In this document: positions 35,401-43,830 of the stretch, one piece after another
Layout of the letters: each line of letters opens with the position of its first letter
How positions within the stretch are numbered: the first letter of the stretch is position 1
Source of the DNA: Microvirga splendida
GTDB lineage: Bacteria > Pseudomonadota > Alphaproteobacteria > Rhizobiales > Beijerinckiaceae
DNA length: 64,000 bases
NCBI RefSeq assembly: GCF_016427565.1
Contig: NZ_JAELXT010000002.1
Span: 333,023-397,022 of the forward strand
Direction: 5' to 3'
Notes under the pieces: generated by a model
The model's input: the letters and a program-made list of their open reading frames with translations, nothing else
Databases searched by the model: none
What the model was told of the DNA's origin: nothing
Program-made: the position numbers and the translations under genes

Positions 35401-35428
35401 CTGACATCGACAAGCCGGACCCTATATT
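35401..35428 (+). promoter_or_regulatory. Possible second promoter giving a near-leaderless exo mRNA
   Basis: CTGACA (35401-35406) and TATATT (35423-35428) are 16 bases apart. The predicted start point falls at or within a base or two of the exo ATG (35436), and no ribosome site precedes that ATG. This would give basal, LexA-independent, near-leaderless expression. Confidence 0.4.
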
Positions 35429-35435
35429 CCCAACC

Positions 35436-36599
35436 ATGGCGCTGCGTTCCACCGACATCCTCACCCAGACCCCGCAAGGGCTCTACTGCCCCCTTGGCGA
35501 CTTCCACATCGATCCGGTCCGGCCCGTGGAGCGGGCCCTGATCACCCACGGCCATTCGGACCATGCGCGCTCGGGCCACCGCTCCGTCATGGCGACCCGG
35601 GAGACCCTGCGGATCATGGGGGTGCGCTATGGCGAGGACTTCGCCGGCTCGACCCAGGAGGCCCCCTTGCGCGAGAGCATCCGCATCGGCGACGTGACCG
35701 TGCGGTTTTCGCCGGCCGGCCATGTGCTGGGCTCGGCGCAGATTGCCATCGAGGCCGGCGGCACCCGCATCGTCGTGTCGGGCGACTACAAGCGCGCCGA
35801 GGATCCGACCTGCCTGCCCTACGAGGTCGTGCCCTGCGACGTGTTCATCACCGAGGCGACCTTCGGCCTGCCCGTGTTCCGCCATCCCGACACCCGGGGC
35901 GAGGTGCGCAAGCTCCTCGATTCCGCAGCCCTCTTTCCCGAACGCGCCCATATCGTCGGGGCCTATGCGCTCGGCAAGGCGCAGCGGGTCATGGCGCTGC
36001 TCCGCGAGGAGGGCTACGAAAAGCCCATCTATCTCCACGGCGCCATGGAGCGCCTGACCGAGCTCTACAAAGCCGAGAGCATTCCCTTGGGCGAAACCCC
36101 GAAGGTCGTGGCTGCAGAGCGCTCGAAGCTCGCCGGCGCCATCGTGATCTGCCCGCCCTCCTCGATCCAGGACCTCTGGTCCCGGCGCTTTCCCGATCCC
36201 GTCACCTGCTTCGCCTCCGGCTGGATGCGGGTGCGGGGGCGGGCCCGGCAGAAGGGCGTCGAGCTGCCGCTCGTGATCTCCGACCATTCCGATTGGGACG
36301 ATCTGTGCCGCACGATCCAGGAGACCGGCGCCGGCGAGGTCTGGGTCACGCATGGGCAGGAGGATGCCCTGGTCCATTGGTGCACCACCCACGGCATCCG
36401 GGCGCGGCCCCTGCACATGCTGGGCTATGGCGACGAGGGCGAGGCGGAGGAGGCTGCCCACCCTCCCCTTGAGGGGGAGGGTCGCGAGCATCGCGAGCGG
36501 GGTGGGGTGGAAACACCAACCTCGGAAAGCGACGGCGCCGATCACCCCACCTCGGCTCTTCGAGCCGATCCTCCCCCTCAAGGGGAGGATATGGCATGA
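35436..36599 (+). CDS. Ligase-associated DNA damage response exonuclease (MBL fold)
   Basis: A 387-residue metallo-beta-lactamase/beta-CASP nuclease, the Exo part of the MPE/Lhr-Core/Exo/Lig cluster. The zinc motif ITHGHSDHARSGH lies near residue 37, followed by FSPAGHVLGSAQI, VVSGDYKRAEDP and the beta-CASP-side LVISDHSDWDDL and WVTHGQEDALVHW. Relatives are usually about 335-345 residues. Here the last 45 or so (AHPPLEGEGREHRERGG to DPPPQGEDMA) are encoded by a palindromic repeat that also supplies the stop region, and this tail is probably not functional in catalysis. The stop overlaps the ligase start (ATGA). Confidence 0.93.
   Translation: MALRSTDILTQTPQGLYCPLGDFHIDPVRPVERALITHGHSDHARSGHRSVMATRETLRIMGVRYGEDFAGSTQEAPLRESIRIGDVTVRFSPAGHVLGSAQIAIEAGGTRIVVSGDYKRAEDPTCLPYEVVPCDVFITEATFGLPVFRHPDTRGEVRKLLDSAALFPERAHIVGAYALGKAQRVMALLREEGYEKPIYLHGAMERLTELYKAESIPLGETPKVVAAERSKLAGAIVICPPSSIQDLWSRRFPDPVTCFASGWMRVRGRARQKGVELPLVISDHSDWDDLCRTIQETGAGEVWVTHGQEDALVHWCTTHGIRARPLHMLGYGDEGEAEEAAHPPLEGEGREHRERGGVETPTSESDGADHPTSALRADPPPQGEDMA
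36460..36590. repeat. Palindromic repeat inside the 3' end of the exo gene
   Basis: CCCTCCCCTTGAGGGGGAGGG at the start and CTCCCCCTCAAGGGGAGGAT at the end are complementary; inner GGGTGGGGTGGAAA and ATCACCCCACCTCGG also pair. The reading frame stays open across all 131 bases, giving a Pro/Gly/Glu-rich C-terminal tail, and the coupled ligase start lies six bases beyond the element. Confidence 0.9.
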
Positions 36600-38344
36600 A
36601 CCGCTTCGCCGCCCTCCTCGACCGCCTGGGTTACGAGCCGCGCCGCAACGCGAAGCTGCGGCTGCTCACGGACTATTTTCGCCATACGCCCGATCCCGAT
36701 CGCGGCTATGCGCTCGCGGCCATGACCGGCGCGCTGATGTTCAAGGAGGCCAAGCCCGGCCTGATCCGGGGCCTGGTTGAAGAGCGGACCGACCCGGAGC
36801 TGTTCCGGATGTCCTATCACTATGTGGGCGACCTCGCGGAGACCGTGGCCCTGATCTGGCCCGCTCCGGGGCATGATGCAGCGGCGAAAGTAGACGGCAC
36901 GCCCACTATCGGCCACAACAACCCGCCGCCCCATGTGCCGACCCTCACCGAGGTGATCGAGACGCTGGCGACCACGAGCAAGAGCGACCTGCCGGCCCGA
37001 GTGGCCGGGTGGATGGATGCGCTGGACGAAACCGGGCGCTGGGCGCTGATCAAACTGATCACCCGGGAGCTGCGGGTCGGCGTTTCGGCGCGGCTCGCCA
37101 AGACGGCCGTTGCCCAACTCGGGCAGATCGAGCCGGACGAGGTCGAGCTGGTCTGGCACGGGCTGGAGGCTCCTTATGAGGATCTCTTCGCCTGGGTCGA
37201 AGGCCGCGGGCCAAAGCCCGAATCCGGCAACCCCGCGCCGTTCCGCCCGTCCATGCTCTCGCATCCGCTGGAGGACGAGGACTTCGCGAAGCTCGAGGCG
37301 TCCGAGTTCCTGGCCGAATGGAAATGGGACGGCATCCGCCTCCAGGCCGCCTCCGGTCACGGCAGCGACGGCCGCCCGGTGCGGCGCATCTATTCCCGCA
37401 CCGGCGAGGACGTGTCGCGCGCCTTTCCCGACCTCGTGGACGCGCTCGACTTCGAGGGCGCCATCGACGGCGAGTTGCTGGTCGTGCGCGAGGGCCGGGT
37501 GCAGAGCTTCAACGTGCTCCAGCAGCGGCTGAACCGGAAGGCCGTGACCCCGAAGCTCATCGCGGAATTCCCCGCTCACCTGCGCGTCTACGACATCCTG
37601 TTCGAGGGCGAGGAGGACCTGCGCTCCCTGCCCTTCGCGGAACGGCGGCGGCGCCTGGAGGCGCTGGTCGCCCGGCTCGACGATCCGCGCATCGACCTCT
37701 CGCCCATGGTGCCGTTCACAACCTGGGAGGATCTCGCCGCCGCCCGCGCCGATCCGGCCTCGGTCGGGGCCGGGCCCGATGCGGATGCCATCGAGGGCTG
37801 CATGGTGAAGCGGGCGAACAGCCCCTATCTCCCCGGCCGCCCGAAGGGCTACTGGTACAAGTGGAAGCGCGATCCGTATCTCGTGGACGCCGTGATGATG
37901 TACGGCCAGCGCGGCCACGGGAAGCGCTCATCCTTCTATTCCGACTACACCTTCGGCGTCTGGCGCGACGGGCCCGGCGGCGAGGAGCTGGTGCCGGTGG
38001 GCAAGGCCTATCACGGCTTCACCGACGAGGAGCTGGTGAAGCTCGACCGCTTTGTCCGCAACCACACGGTCAAACGCTTCGGCCCGGTGCGCGAGGTGGA
38101 ATACGGCAAGGACAAGGGGCTCGTGCTGGAGGTCGCCTTCGAGGGGCTGCAGCGCTCGACCCGGCACAAATCCGGCGTCGCCATGCGTTTCCCCCGCATC
38201 AACCGCATCCGCTGGGACAAGCCTGCGGCGGAAGCCGACCGGATCGAGACCTTGGAGAAAATCCTGGAGCGGGGCGAAAAGGAGGTTCATCCGTTGAAGG
38301 AGGACCAAGCCGAGCGGCCAGGGAAGAAGCGGAAGGAGGCGTGA
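36596..38344 (+). CDS. ATP-dependent DNA ligase (repair-cluster type)
   Basis: A 582-residue ATP-dependent ligase of the cluster-associated type (TIGR04120-like). The N-terminal DNA-binding domain is helical. The adenylation motif EWKWDGIRLQ has its nucleophilic lysine near residue 243; later nucleotidyltransferase motifs are RIYSRTGEDVS, FEGAIDGELLV, EGCMVKRANSPY and WYKWKRDPYLVDAV; the OB-fold ends with KSGVAMRFPRINRIRWDKP. It seals nicks by lysyl-AMP chemistry, here translationally coupled to Exo (ATGA overlap). A weakly conserved spacer at about 98-113 (TPTIGHNNPPPHVP) is normal in the family. Confidence 0.95.
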   Translation: MNRFAALLDRLGYEPRRNAKLRLLTDYFRHTPDPDRGYALAAMTGALMFKEAKPGLIRGLVEERTDPELFRMSYHYVGDLAETVALIWPAPGHDAAAKVDGTPTIGHNNPPPHVPTLTEVIETLATTSKSDLPARVAGWMDALDETGRWALIKLITRELRVGVSARLAKTAVAQLGQIEPDEVELVWHGLEAPYEDLFAWVEGRGPKPESGNPAPFRPSMLSHPLEDEDFAKLEASEFLAEWKWDGIRLQAASGHGSDGRPVRRIYSRTGEDVSRAFPDLVDALDFEGAIDGELLVVREGRVQSFNVLQQRLNRKAVTPKLIAEFPAHLRVYDILFEGEEDLRSLPFAERRRRLEALVARLDDPRIDLSPMVPFTTWEDLAAARADPASVGAGPDADAIEGCMVKRANSPYLPGRPKGYWYKWKRDPYLVDAVMMYGQRGHGKRSSFYSDYTFGVWRDGPGGEELVPVGKAYHGFTDEELVKLDRFVRNHTVKRFGPVREVEYGKDKGLVLEVAFEGLQRSTRHKSGVAMRFPRINRIRWDKPAAEADRIETLEKILERGEKEVHPLKEDQAERPGKKRKEA

Positions 38345-38346
38345 CG

Positions 38347-38799
38347 ATGCTCGACGTGGAAACCCTCTCGGAAGCGAGCGTGACCCAGCAGGTGAACGGC
38401 CGGCTCGTGGTGGAAACCGACGGCCAGGGCTTCATCGAGATCACCGAGGCCCTGTCGCGCTGGGTGTTCGGCACCGGGGTCCTGAACGGCCTGCTGACGG
38501 TGTTCTGCCGCCACACCTCGGCCTCGCTGCTGATCCAGGAGAATGCCGACCCGGACGTTCGCCAGGACCTCATGGCGGCCCTCGACCGGCTGGCCCCACG
38601 CGATGCCGGCTACGTTCACGCAACGGAAGGGCCGGACGACATGCCGGCCCATATCAGGACCATGCTGTCCGAGGTGTCGCTCAGCATTCCCGTGGTGGAC
38701 GGCCAGATGGTGCTCGGCACCTGGCAGGGGGTCTACCTCGTCGAGCACCGGGATCGGCCGCACACCCGCGACCTGATCGTCCATCTGATCGGGGCGTAA
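38347..38799 (+). CDS. YjbQ/UPF0047 family protein
   Basis: A 150-residue YjbQ-type protein, annotated in many genomes as secondary thiamine-phosphate synthase because of weak activity in E. coli. Family motifs are FCRHTSASLLIQENADPDV (metal His), the YVHATEGPDDMPAHIR loop with further His, and the final GTWQGVYLVEHRDRPHTR. ATG 38347 is preferred because AGGAGG lies seven bases before it; a GTG at 38341 overlapping the ligase stop is possible. It is probably cotranscribed with exo-lig, though no repair role is known. Confidence 0.9.
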   Translation: MLDVETLSEASVTQQVNGRLVVETDGQGFIEITEALSRWVFGTGVLNGLLTVFCRHTSASLLIQENADPDVRQDLMAALDRLAPRDAGYVHATEGPDDMPAHIRTMLSEVSLSIPVVDGQMVLGTWQGVYLVEHRDRPHTRDLIVHLIGA

Positions 38800-38801
38800 T
38801 C

Positions 38802-38817
38802 CACATGATTGCATGTG
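38802..38817. promoter_or_regulatory. Small dyad CACATG-ATTG-CATGTG between yjbQ-like and LuxR genes
   Basis: A perfect six-base inverted repeat with a four-base spacer lies three bases after the YjbQ stop and 111 bases before the LuxR response regulator. It is too short for a terminator (no T-run) and could be an operator for the regulator gene. Confidence 0.3.
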
Positions 38818-38927
38818 ACGCCTCCGTAGTTTCCCTTAGAATAGCGGAGAATGGCGTTTGCCGCCTTGCCATATCCTCAAGGATGCGGCTAAGGCACAAG
38901 GCAAGCGTCTCGTGGGAGTAGGCACAC

Positions 38928-39599
38928 GTGCAAAGTCAGTCCACCACGATCATCATTGCCGACGACCATCCGCTGTTTCGCGGCGCGCTGAGGCAGTCCG
39001 TCGCCTCCATCATGCCCCAGGCCCGGGTGATGGAAGCGAGCGGCATGGATGACCTGAACGCCACCCTCTCGCAGGAACGCGACGTCGACCTGATCCTGCT
39101 CGACCTGACCATGCCGGGCGTCCAGGGCTTTTCCGGCCTGATGTCGCTGAGGGCGCAGTATCCCGAGTTGCCCGTCGTGATCGTGTCCGCAACGGAAGAG
39201 CCGACCGTGATCCGCCGGGCCATGGATTTCGGCGCCTCCGGCTTCATCCCGAAATCAATCGACATCGACAGCATCGGCGGCGCGATCCAGGCGGTGCTGG
39301 CCGGCGACACCTGGACCCCGCCGGACGTGGACCTCTCGGCGACGGAGGATGCGGAGACCGCCGATCTCGTGCGCCGTCTCGGCACCCTGACCCCGCAGCA
39401 GGTGCGCGTGCTGACCATGCTGTCAGAGGGCCTGCTCAACAAGCAGATCGCCTACGAGCTCGGCGTCTCCGAGGCCACCGTGAAGGCCCACGTCTCGGCG
39501 ATCCTCGACAAGCTCGGGGTCGACAGCCGCACCCAGGCGGTCATCGCCGCCTCCAAGATCGGCGTGACCCAGCGCCCCTCCCAGGCGGGCGTGGATTAA
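38928..39599 (+). CDS. NarL/LuxR-type response regulator
   Basis: A 223-residue response regulator. The receiver domain has the acidic pair in IIIADDHPLFRGAL, the phosphoacceptor Asp in LILLDLTMPGVQGF, the Thr/Ser switch in VVIVSATEEP and the Lys in GFIPKSIDID. The LuxR helix-turn-helix follows residue 150 (LTPQQVRVLTMLSEGLLNKQ, ELGVSEATVKAHVSAILDKL). The GTG start at 38928 has GGGAG upstream. No partner kinase is adjacent. Its TAA stop overlaps the stop of the convergent esterase gene within TTAA. Confidence 0.93.
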   Translation: MQSQSTTIIIADDHPLFRGALRQSVASIMPQARVMEASGMDDLNATLSQERDVDLILLDLTMPGVQGFSGLMSLRAQYPELPVVIVSATEEPTVIRRAMDFGASGFIPKSIDIDSIGGAIQAVLAGDTWTPPDVDLSATEDAETADLVRRLGTLTPQQVRVLTMLSEGLLNKQIAYELGVSEATVKAHVSAILDKLGVDSRTQAVIAASKIGVTQRPSQAGVD

Positions 39600-40537
39600 A
39601 GACCCTCGATAAAGGCATCGATCCGCGACAGCGCCTGCTCGGCGAGCGCGCTGTCGAAGCGAATGAACACGTGGGCACCGCCCGGCCAGACCGCGAGGTC
39701 GGCCTTGTTGCCCGCCGCCACCCAGCGGGACGCCATGAACAGCGTGTCGTCCAGAAGCAGGTCGCGGGTGCCCACCGAGAACAGCGCAGGCGGCAGGCCC
39801 TTCAGATCCGCATAGAGCGGCGACACCGCAGGATCGCGCCGGTCGAGATCCGGGCCGCAGAAATTGTCCGCGAAAATCTTGACCCCGGGAGTATTCAGGA
39901 TGAGCGGCTCGTCGCCCCAATTGGCCGCACTCGGGGTCAGGCTGACGTCGTAGCAGCCGGCGAAGAGGTTGGCGCCCCTGAACGGGGTGAGCCCATGCTT
40001 GTCACGAAGGCGCAGCAAGGTCAGGGCCGAGAGATGGGCTCCGGCCGACTCGCCGCCGATGAACAGGCGCGAGGTGCCGAACCGGCTCTCCGCCTCGCGG
40101 ATCAGCCAGAGGGCCGCCGCCTCGCAATCGTCGGGACCGGCCGGAAATGGATGCTCGGGCGCCAGCCGGTATTCGACGGACACCACCGCGAGCCCGCACC
40201 TGTCGGCCAGCCGGTCGAGCCAGGGGTCCTGCTCGTCGGCGGTGCCGATGGTCCATCCGCCGCCATGGAGGTGGAGATAGGCGCCCCGCGGGTTCTCCGG
40301 GGCGATGATGCGTAAGGTAAGCGGCCCGCCCGGTCCGTCGATGGTGATGAGCTTGGCCTTGCTGCTCAGGGGCATGAGCGGGAAGGCCCCAAGGCCCTTG
40401 CGCCGGTTCTCCCGGATCAGGGCGGGAGGCGCCTCCCAATAGCGTCCAAGCTTCGAGAGCTTGGCCACGATCTCGGCATTCTGGGCACGGATCTCCTCAC
40501 TGACGGCGGAGGGATCGAAGAGGGCGGGGTCGATCAT
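39596..40537 (-). CDS. Alpha/beta hydrolase (hormone-sensitive lipase/esterase family)
   Basis: A 313-residue esterase of family IV (HSL). The oxyanion motif LHLHGGGWTIG is near residue 78, the nucleophile elbow is IGGESAGAHLSA, the acid lies in the VGTRDLLLDD segment, and the histidine is in WPGGAHVFIRF. Start 40537 (MIDPALFDPS) is the likely one; a TTG further upstream would add 21 unlike residues. Such enzymes hydrolyse short acyl esters in the cytoplasm. No pathway neighbours. Confidence 0.9.
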   Translation of the reverse strand: MIDPALFDPSAVSEEIRAQNAEIVAKLSKLGRYWEAPPALIRENRRKGLGAFPLMPLSSKAKLITIDGPGGPLTLRIIAPENPRGAYLHLHGGGWTIGTADEQDPWLDRLADRCGLAVVSVEYRLAPEHPFPAGPDDCEAAALWLIREAESRFGTSRLFIGGESAGAHLSALTLLRLRDKHGLTPFRGANLFAGCYDVSLTPSAANWGDEPLILNTPGVKIFADNFCGPDLDRRDPAVSPLYADLKGLPPALFSVGTRDLLLDDTLFMASRWVAAGNKADLAVWPGGAHVFIRFDSALAEQALSRIDAFIEGL

Positions 40538-40631
40538 GCGGAACTCGGGTTGGGTTGCGTTCGTCGCCGGCCCCTGCGATGAAGCACACGCAAAGCTCAA
40601 GGTCCATTACGCTTTCTGACGAGATGAGTGC

Positions 40632-40895
40632 ATGTCCAACCTGAACCGTTTTCTCGGCGGCTCCCCCGGCTCGGTGCTGGCGAAGCTGATCTTCCTGTCG
40701 CTCCTCGTCGGCGCCTTCCTGGCCTTCCTCGACATCACGCCCCTCGGGCTGATCGAGGGCTTGTTCAACTGGATCGCCTCGGTTCTCGATCTCAGCTTCG
40801 AGACCGTGCAGGAGGTCGGCCTCTGGATCCTGTATGGCGCCGTCATCGTGGTCCCGCTCTGGCTGATCTCCCGCCTGTTCGGCAGCCGGCGCTGA
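40632..40895 (+). CDS. Small membrane protein (DUF6460-like)
   Basis: An 87-residue protein with two hydrophobic helices (AKLIFLSLLVGAFLAFLDI and VGLWILYGAVIVVPLWLI) and a basic C-terminus (RLFGSRR). The SNLNRFLGGSP start and LGLIEGLFNW linker match a small family common in Hyphomicrobiales, of unknown function. It lies eight bases before the MATE gene and is probably cotranscribed. Confidence 0.8.
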   Translation: MSNLNRFLGGSPGSVLAKLIFLSLLVGAFLAFLDITPLGLIEGLFNWIASVLDLSFETVQEVGLWILYGAVIVVPLWLISRLFGSRR

Positions 40896-40903
40896 GACCC
40901 GCC

Positions 40904-42241
40904 ATGGACGGCTCACCGAGCACGCAGCGGCTGGACATCTCCCATTACCGCATCCTGGCGCTCGCGCTGCCGATGACCCTGTCGCATGTGACGACGCCCC
41001 TCTTGGGGCTCGTCGACGCGACGGTGATCGGCCGCTTGGGCGAGGCGCATCTTCTGGGCGCGGTGGCGCTCGGCGCCGTCATCTTCGACTTCGTGTTCTG
41101 GAGCTTCGGGTCGCTGCGCATGGCCACAGCCGGCCTCACGGCCCAAGCGACGGGCGCCGGCAACCGGCACGAGGTCGATGTGACGCTCGCCCGTGCCTTT
41201 CTGGTGGCGGCAGCCACCGGTCTCGTGCTGATCCTGCTGCAATGGCCCATAGCGGCCTTCGCGTTTTCCATGGCGGGTGCCAGCGAGGCGGTGACCGAGG
41301 CGCTCTCGACCTATTTCTTCATCCGCATCTGGTCCGCCCCCTTCACCCTGGCGAACTACGTCATCCTGGGCTCCACCCTGGGACGCGGCCGCACGGATCT
41401 CGGCCTGTTCCTGCAGGTGGCGATCAACGTCATCAACATCCTGCTCACCATGGCGCTGGTGCTGGGTCTCGACCTCGGCATCGCAGGCGCGGCCATCGGC
41501 ACGGCGCTGGCGGAGGTGCTGGGCGTGGGCCTGGGCATCGTCGTGCTGCGGCGTCTCGGATCGAACCCGTTCGCCGTCACATGGCCCGAGGTGCTGAACC
41601 GGGCCGCGATGGTGCAGACGCTCGCCATGAACCGGGACATCATGATCCGCAACGTGGCGCTGATCCTCGCGTTCTCGATCTTCAGCGCGCTCGGAGCCCG
41701 CTCCGGCGACGTGACGCTCGCGGCGAATGCGGTGCTCTACAACATGTTCCTGATCGGCGGCTATTTCCTCGACGGCTTCGCCACCGCGGCCGAGACCCTG
41801 TGCGGCCAGAGCATCGGCGCCCGCGACGAGCGCAGCTTCCGCCGCGCCACCCGCTTGAGCCTGGTCTGGAGCCTCGGCTTCGGCCTTGCCGTCTCGGCGC
41901 TCTTCCTGATCGGCGGCGGGCCGTTCATCGACTTCGTGTCGACCAATCCGGACGTGCGGGCTTATGCACGCGACTATCTCGTCTTCGCAGCCCTGACGCC
42001 TCTTGTCGGCGCAGCCGCCTTTGCCTTCGACGGCATCTACACGGGCGCGACCTGGACCCGCTCCATGCGCGACCTGATGGTCGTCGCCTTCGTGGTGTAT
42101 GCCGGCATCCTTCTCGCCGCCGGCAGCCTCGGCAACACGTCGCTCTGGATCGCGCTGCTCGTTTTCTTGGGCGCGCGAGGCCTTGGGCAGTTCATGCTCT
42201 ATCCGAGGCTGGCGAGGAAGACCTTCGCCAGCCTCGGCTGA
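40904..42241 (+). CDS. MATE-family multidrug efflux transporter
   Basis: A 445-residue transporter with about twelve membrane helices, of the DinF-like branch. Signatures are ALPMTLSHVTTPLLGLVDAT at the N-terminus (LG-LVD motif), GRGRTDLGLFLQVAINVINI and GYFLDGFATAAETLCGQSIG in the second half. MATE proteins expel cationic drugs or organic compounds by Na+ or H+ antiport. Start 40904 (MDGSPSTQ) gives the normal length. It follows the DUF6460 gene closely. Confidence 0.93.
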   Translation: MDGSPSTQRLDISHYRILALALPMTLSHVTTPLLGLVDATVIGRLGEAHLLGAVALGAVIFDFVFWSFGSLRMATAGLTAQATGAGNRHEVDVTLARAFLVAAATGLVLILLQWPIAAFAFSMAGASEAVTEALSTYFFIRIWSAPFTLANYVILGSTLGRGRTDLGLFLQVAINVINILLTMALVLGLDLGIAGAAIGTALAEVLGVGLGIVVLRRLGSNPFAVTWPEVLNRAAMVQTLAMNRDIMIRNVALILAFSIFSALGARSGDVTLAANAVLYNMFLIGGYFLDGFATAAETLCGQSIGARDERSFRRATRLSLVWSLGFGLAVSALFLIGGGPFIDFVSTNPDVRAYARDYLVFAALTPLVGAAAFAFDGIYTGATWTRSMRDLMVVAFVVYAGILLAAGSLGNTSLWIALLVFLGARGLGQFMLYPRLARKTFASLG

Positions 42242-42250
42242 AGACAGAAC

Positions 42251-43336
42251 TCAGAACTCTCCGCGGGCAATCGCGGCAGCGTCGCGTCCGAGCGCCTGCG
42301 CCAGCGATGTATTCTCGCTCTCAAGCGTCTTCACCAGACCACTCTTGATGTCGCCGACGAGGCCCGGACCCTTGTAGACCATGGCCGAGTAGAACTGCAC
42401 GAGGCTGGCGCCCGCGCGGATCTTCGCCCATGCGGTCTCGGAGGAATCCACGCCGCCGACGCCGATGAGCGGGATCTTGCGTTCGACCCGCAGGAAGGAC
42501 TCGGCCAGAAGCCTCGTGGAGGGAACGAACAGAGGCTTGCCCGAGAGGCCGCCCGTCTCCGAGGCCAGGGCTTTCTCCTGCAAGGTGTCGGGCCGGGCGA
42601 CGGTCGTATTGGACACCGTGAGCCCCTCGATGCCGCGCTTGAGCACCGTGGCGACGATGGCGTCGAGCGCATCGAGCGAGATGTCCGGCGCGATCTTCAG
42701 GAGCACGATCGTCTTATGTCTGCCCTTCTCGACCCTGTCCCGCGCCTCCATGCTGCGAGCGAGAAGATCGTCAAGAAACGCCTCGCCCTGCAGATCGCGC
42801 AGGCCCGGCGTGTTGGGCGAGGACACGTTGATGGTCAGGAAGTCGGCAAGCCCGCACAGGCGCTGGATGCACTGGACGTAATCGGCGATGCGATCGGCCG
42901 ATTCCTTGTTCGCCCCGATATTGACGCCCACGATGCCGGGTCGCCCGCGTCGCTGCGAAAGGCGCCGGCAGGCGACGTCGAGCCCGTCGCTGTTGAGGCC
43001 GAAGCGATTGATCACCGCTTCGTCTTTGGCGAGACGGAAGACGCGCGGTCGCGGATTGCCCGCTTGCGGCTTCGGCACGACGCCGCCGAGTTCGACGAAG
43101 CCGAACCCGAGACCGAGGAGCTGATCCGGCACCTCGCATTGCTTGTCGAACCCGGCCGCGAGCCCGATGGGATTGGGGAACGACCGGCCGAACACGTCGA
43201 CCGAAAGACGGGGATCGTCCGCAGGCGCGGGCATCACCGGCATCAGGGAAAGGCCCCTGATCGTCAGCTGATGCGCGGTCTCGGCATCGAGCGCATGCAG
43301 CGCCGGCCGCGCAAGGGAGAACAGCGCGCCGATCAT
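42251..43336 (-). CDS. pyrD: Quinone-dependent dihydroorotate dehydrogenase (class 2)
   Basis: A 361-residue class 2 enzyme. The N-terminal membrane-contact helix ([19 protein letters not shown]) is followed by the FMN barrel: [56 protein letters not shown] with the catalytic Ser, [36 protein letters not shown]. It oxidises dihydroorotate to orotate in pyrimidine synthesis, passing electrons to quinone. Start 43336 overlaps the DUF952 stop (ATGA), so the two are coupled. Confidence 0.96.
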   Translation of the reverse strand: MIGALFSLARPALHALDAETAHQLTIRGLSLMPVMPAPADDPRLSVDVFGRSFPNPIGLAAGFDKQCEVPDQLLGLGFGFVELGGVVPKPQAGNPRPRVFRLAKDEAVINRFGLNSDGLDVACRRLSQRRGRPGIVGVNIGANKESADRIADYVQCIQRLCGLADFLTINVSSPNTPGLRDLQGEAFLDDLLARSMEARDRVEKGRHKTIVLLKIAPDISLDALDAIVATVLKRGIEGLTVSNTTVARPDTLQEKALASETGGLSGKPLFVPSTRLLAESFLRVERKIPLIGVGGVDSSETAWAKIRAGASLVQFYSAMVYKGPGLVGDIKSGLVKTLESENTSLAQALGRDAAAIARGEF

Positions 43337-43677
43337 GCGTCGAGATCCGGAAACACGTGCTGGCCATCGTCGCCCAAAGGCAGCGGCTTCACCCATCGCA
43401 CAGCCGATAAAGGCAGGTGAGCGTAGAGATGCGGGAAGAGATCCCCGCCACGCGAAGGCTCATAACGCAAGGCGGGCCCGAGTGAGTCGGCATCGATGGC
43501 GATCAGCAGAAGATCGCTTTGACCGGCAAAGTGTCTCATGGCCGTCTCGTGAACCTGTTCGGCGGTTGAGAAGTGGAGGTACCCATCTTGTATGTCGATG
43601 GGCGCTCCCGAGAAGAAACCGGCCGCTTCAGCCTCGCGCCAGAGCAATGCCGGGCATATTTTGTAGATAATGTGCAT
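43333..43677 (-). CDS. DUF952 family protein
   Basis: A 114-residue DUF952 protein. Family features are [39 protein letters not shown] and [13 protein letters not shown]. Its structure class is an ADP-ribosyltransferase-like fold, but no activity is established. A DUF952 gene directly before pyrD is a recurrent alphaproteobacterial arrangement; the overlap with pyrD implies coupled translation. Start 43677 (MHIIYKI) fits the family; an upstream TTG is less likely. Confidence 0.87.
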   Translation of the reverse strand: MHIIYKICPALLWREAEAAGFFSGAPIDIQDGYLHFSTAEQVHETAMRHFAGQSDLLLIAIDADSLGPALRYEPSRGGDLFPHLYAHLPLSAVRWVKPLPLGDDGQHVFPDLDA

Positions 43678-43791
43678 GAAAAACCGATTAGTCGTGCGTC
43701 GCTTCAGGAGCAACCCTGATTAGACATATTGTCTCAAGAGGCGGGAGCCCGTTGTCTATGCCTTAGAACAATCTTAATTCCTATTCATAGG

Positions 43792-43820
43792 TTCGCTTTC
43801 AGTTATTCGCTTCTAGCGAA
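43792..43820. promoter_or_regulatory. Operator-like TTCGCT sites before the HTH/S24 regulator
   Basis: A perfect dyad TTCGCT-TCT-AGCGAA (43806-43820) ends ten bases before the regulator's ATG, and another TTCGCT stands at 43792-43797. The surrounding 90 bases are AT-rich, unlike the window in general. Position and symmetry suggest autoregulation by the HTH/S24 protein. Confidence 0.5.
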
Positions 43821-43830
43821 GGTTTTTACG

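Noticed and set aside
35129..35435. Possible 6S RNA, tmRNA, 4.5S RNA or RNase P RNA
   Set aside because: GC hairpins and a closing GTTGTG/CACAAC pair suggested a known RNA, but none of the diagnostic strings (SRP loop, RNase P core, tmRNA tag or tRNA-like end) is present, and the usual 6S neighbours are absent. Kept only as an unnamed candidate.
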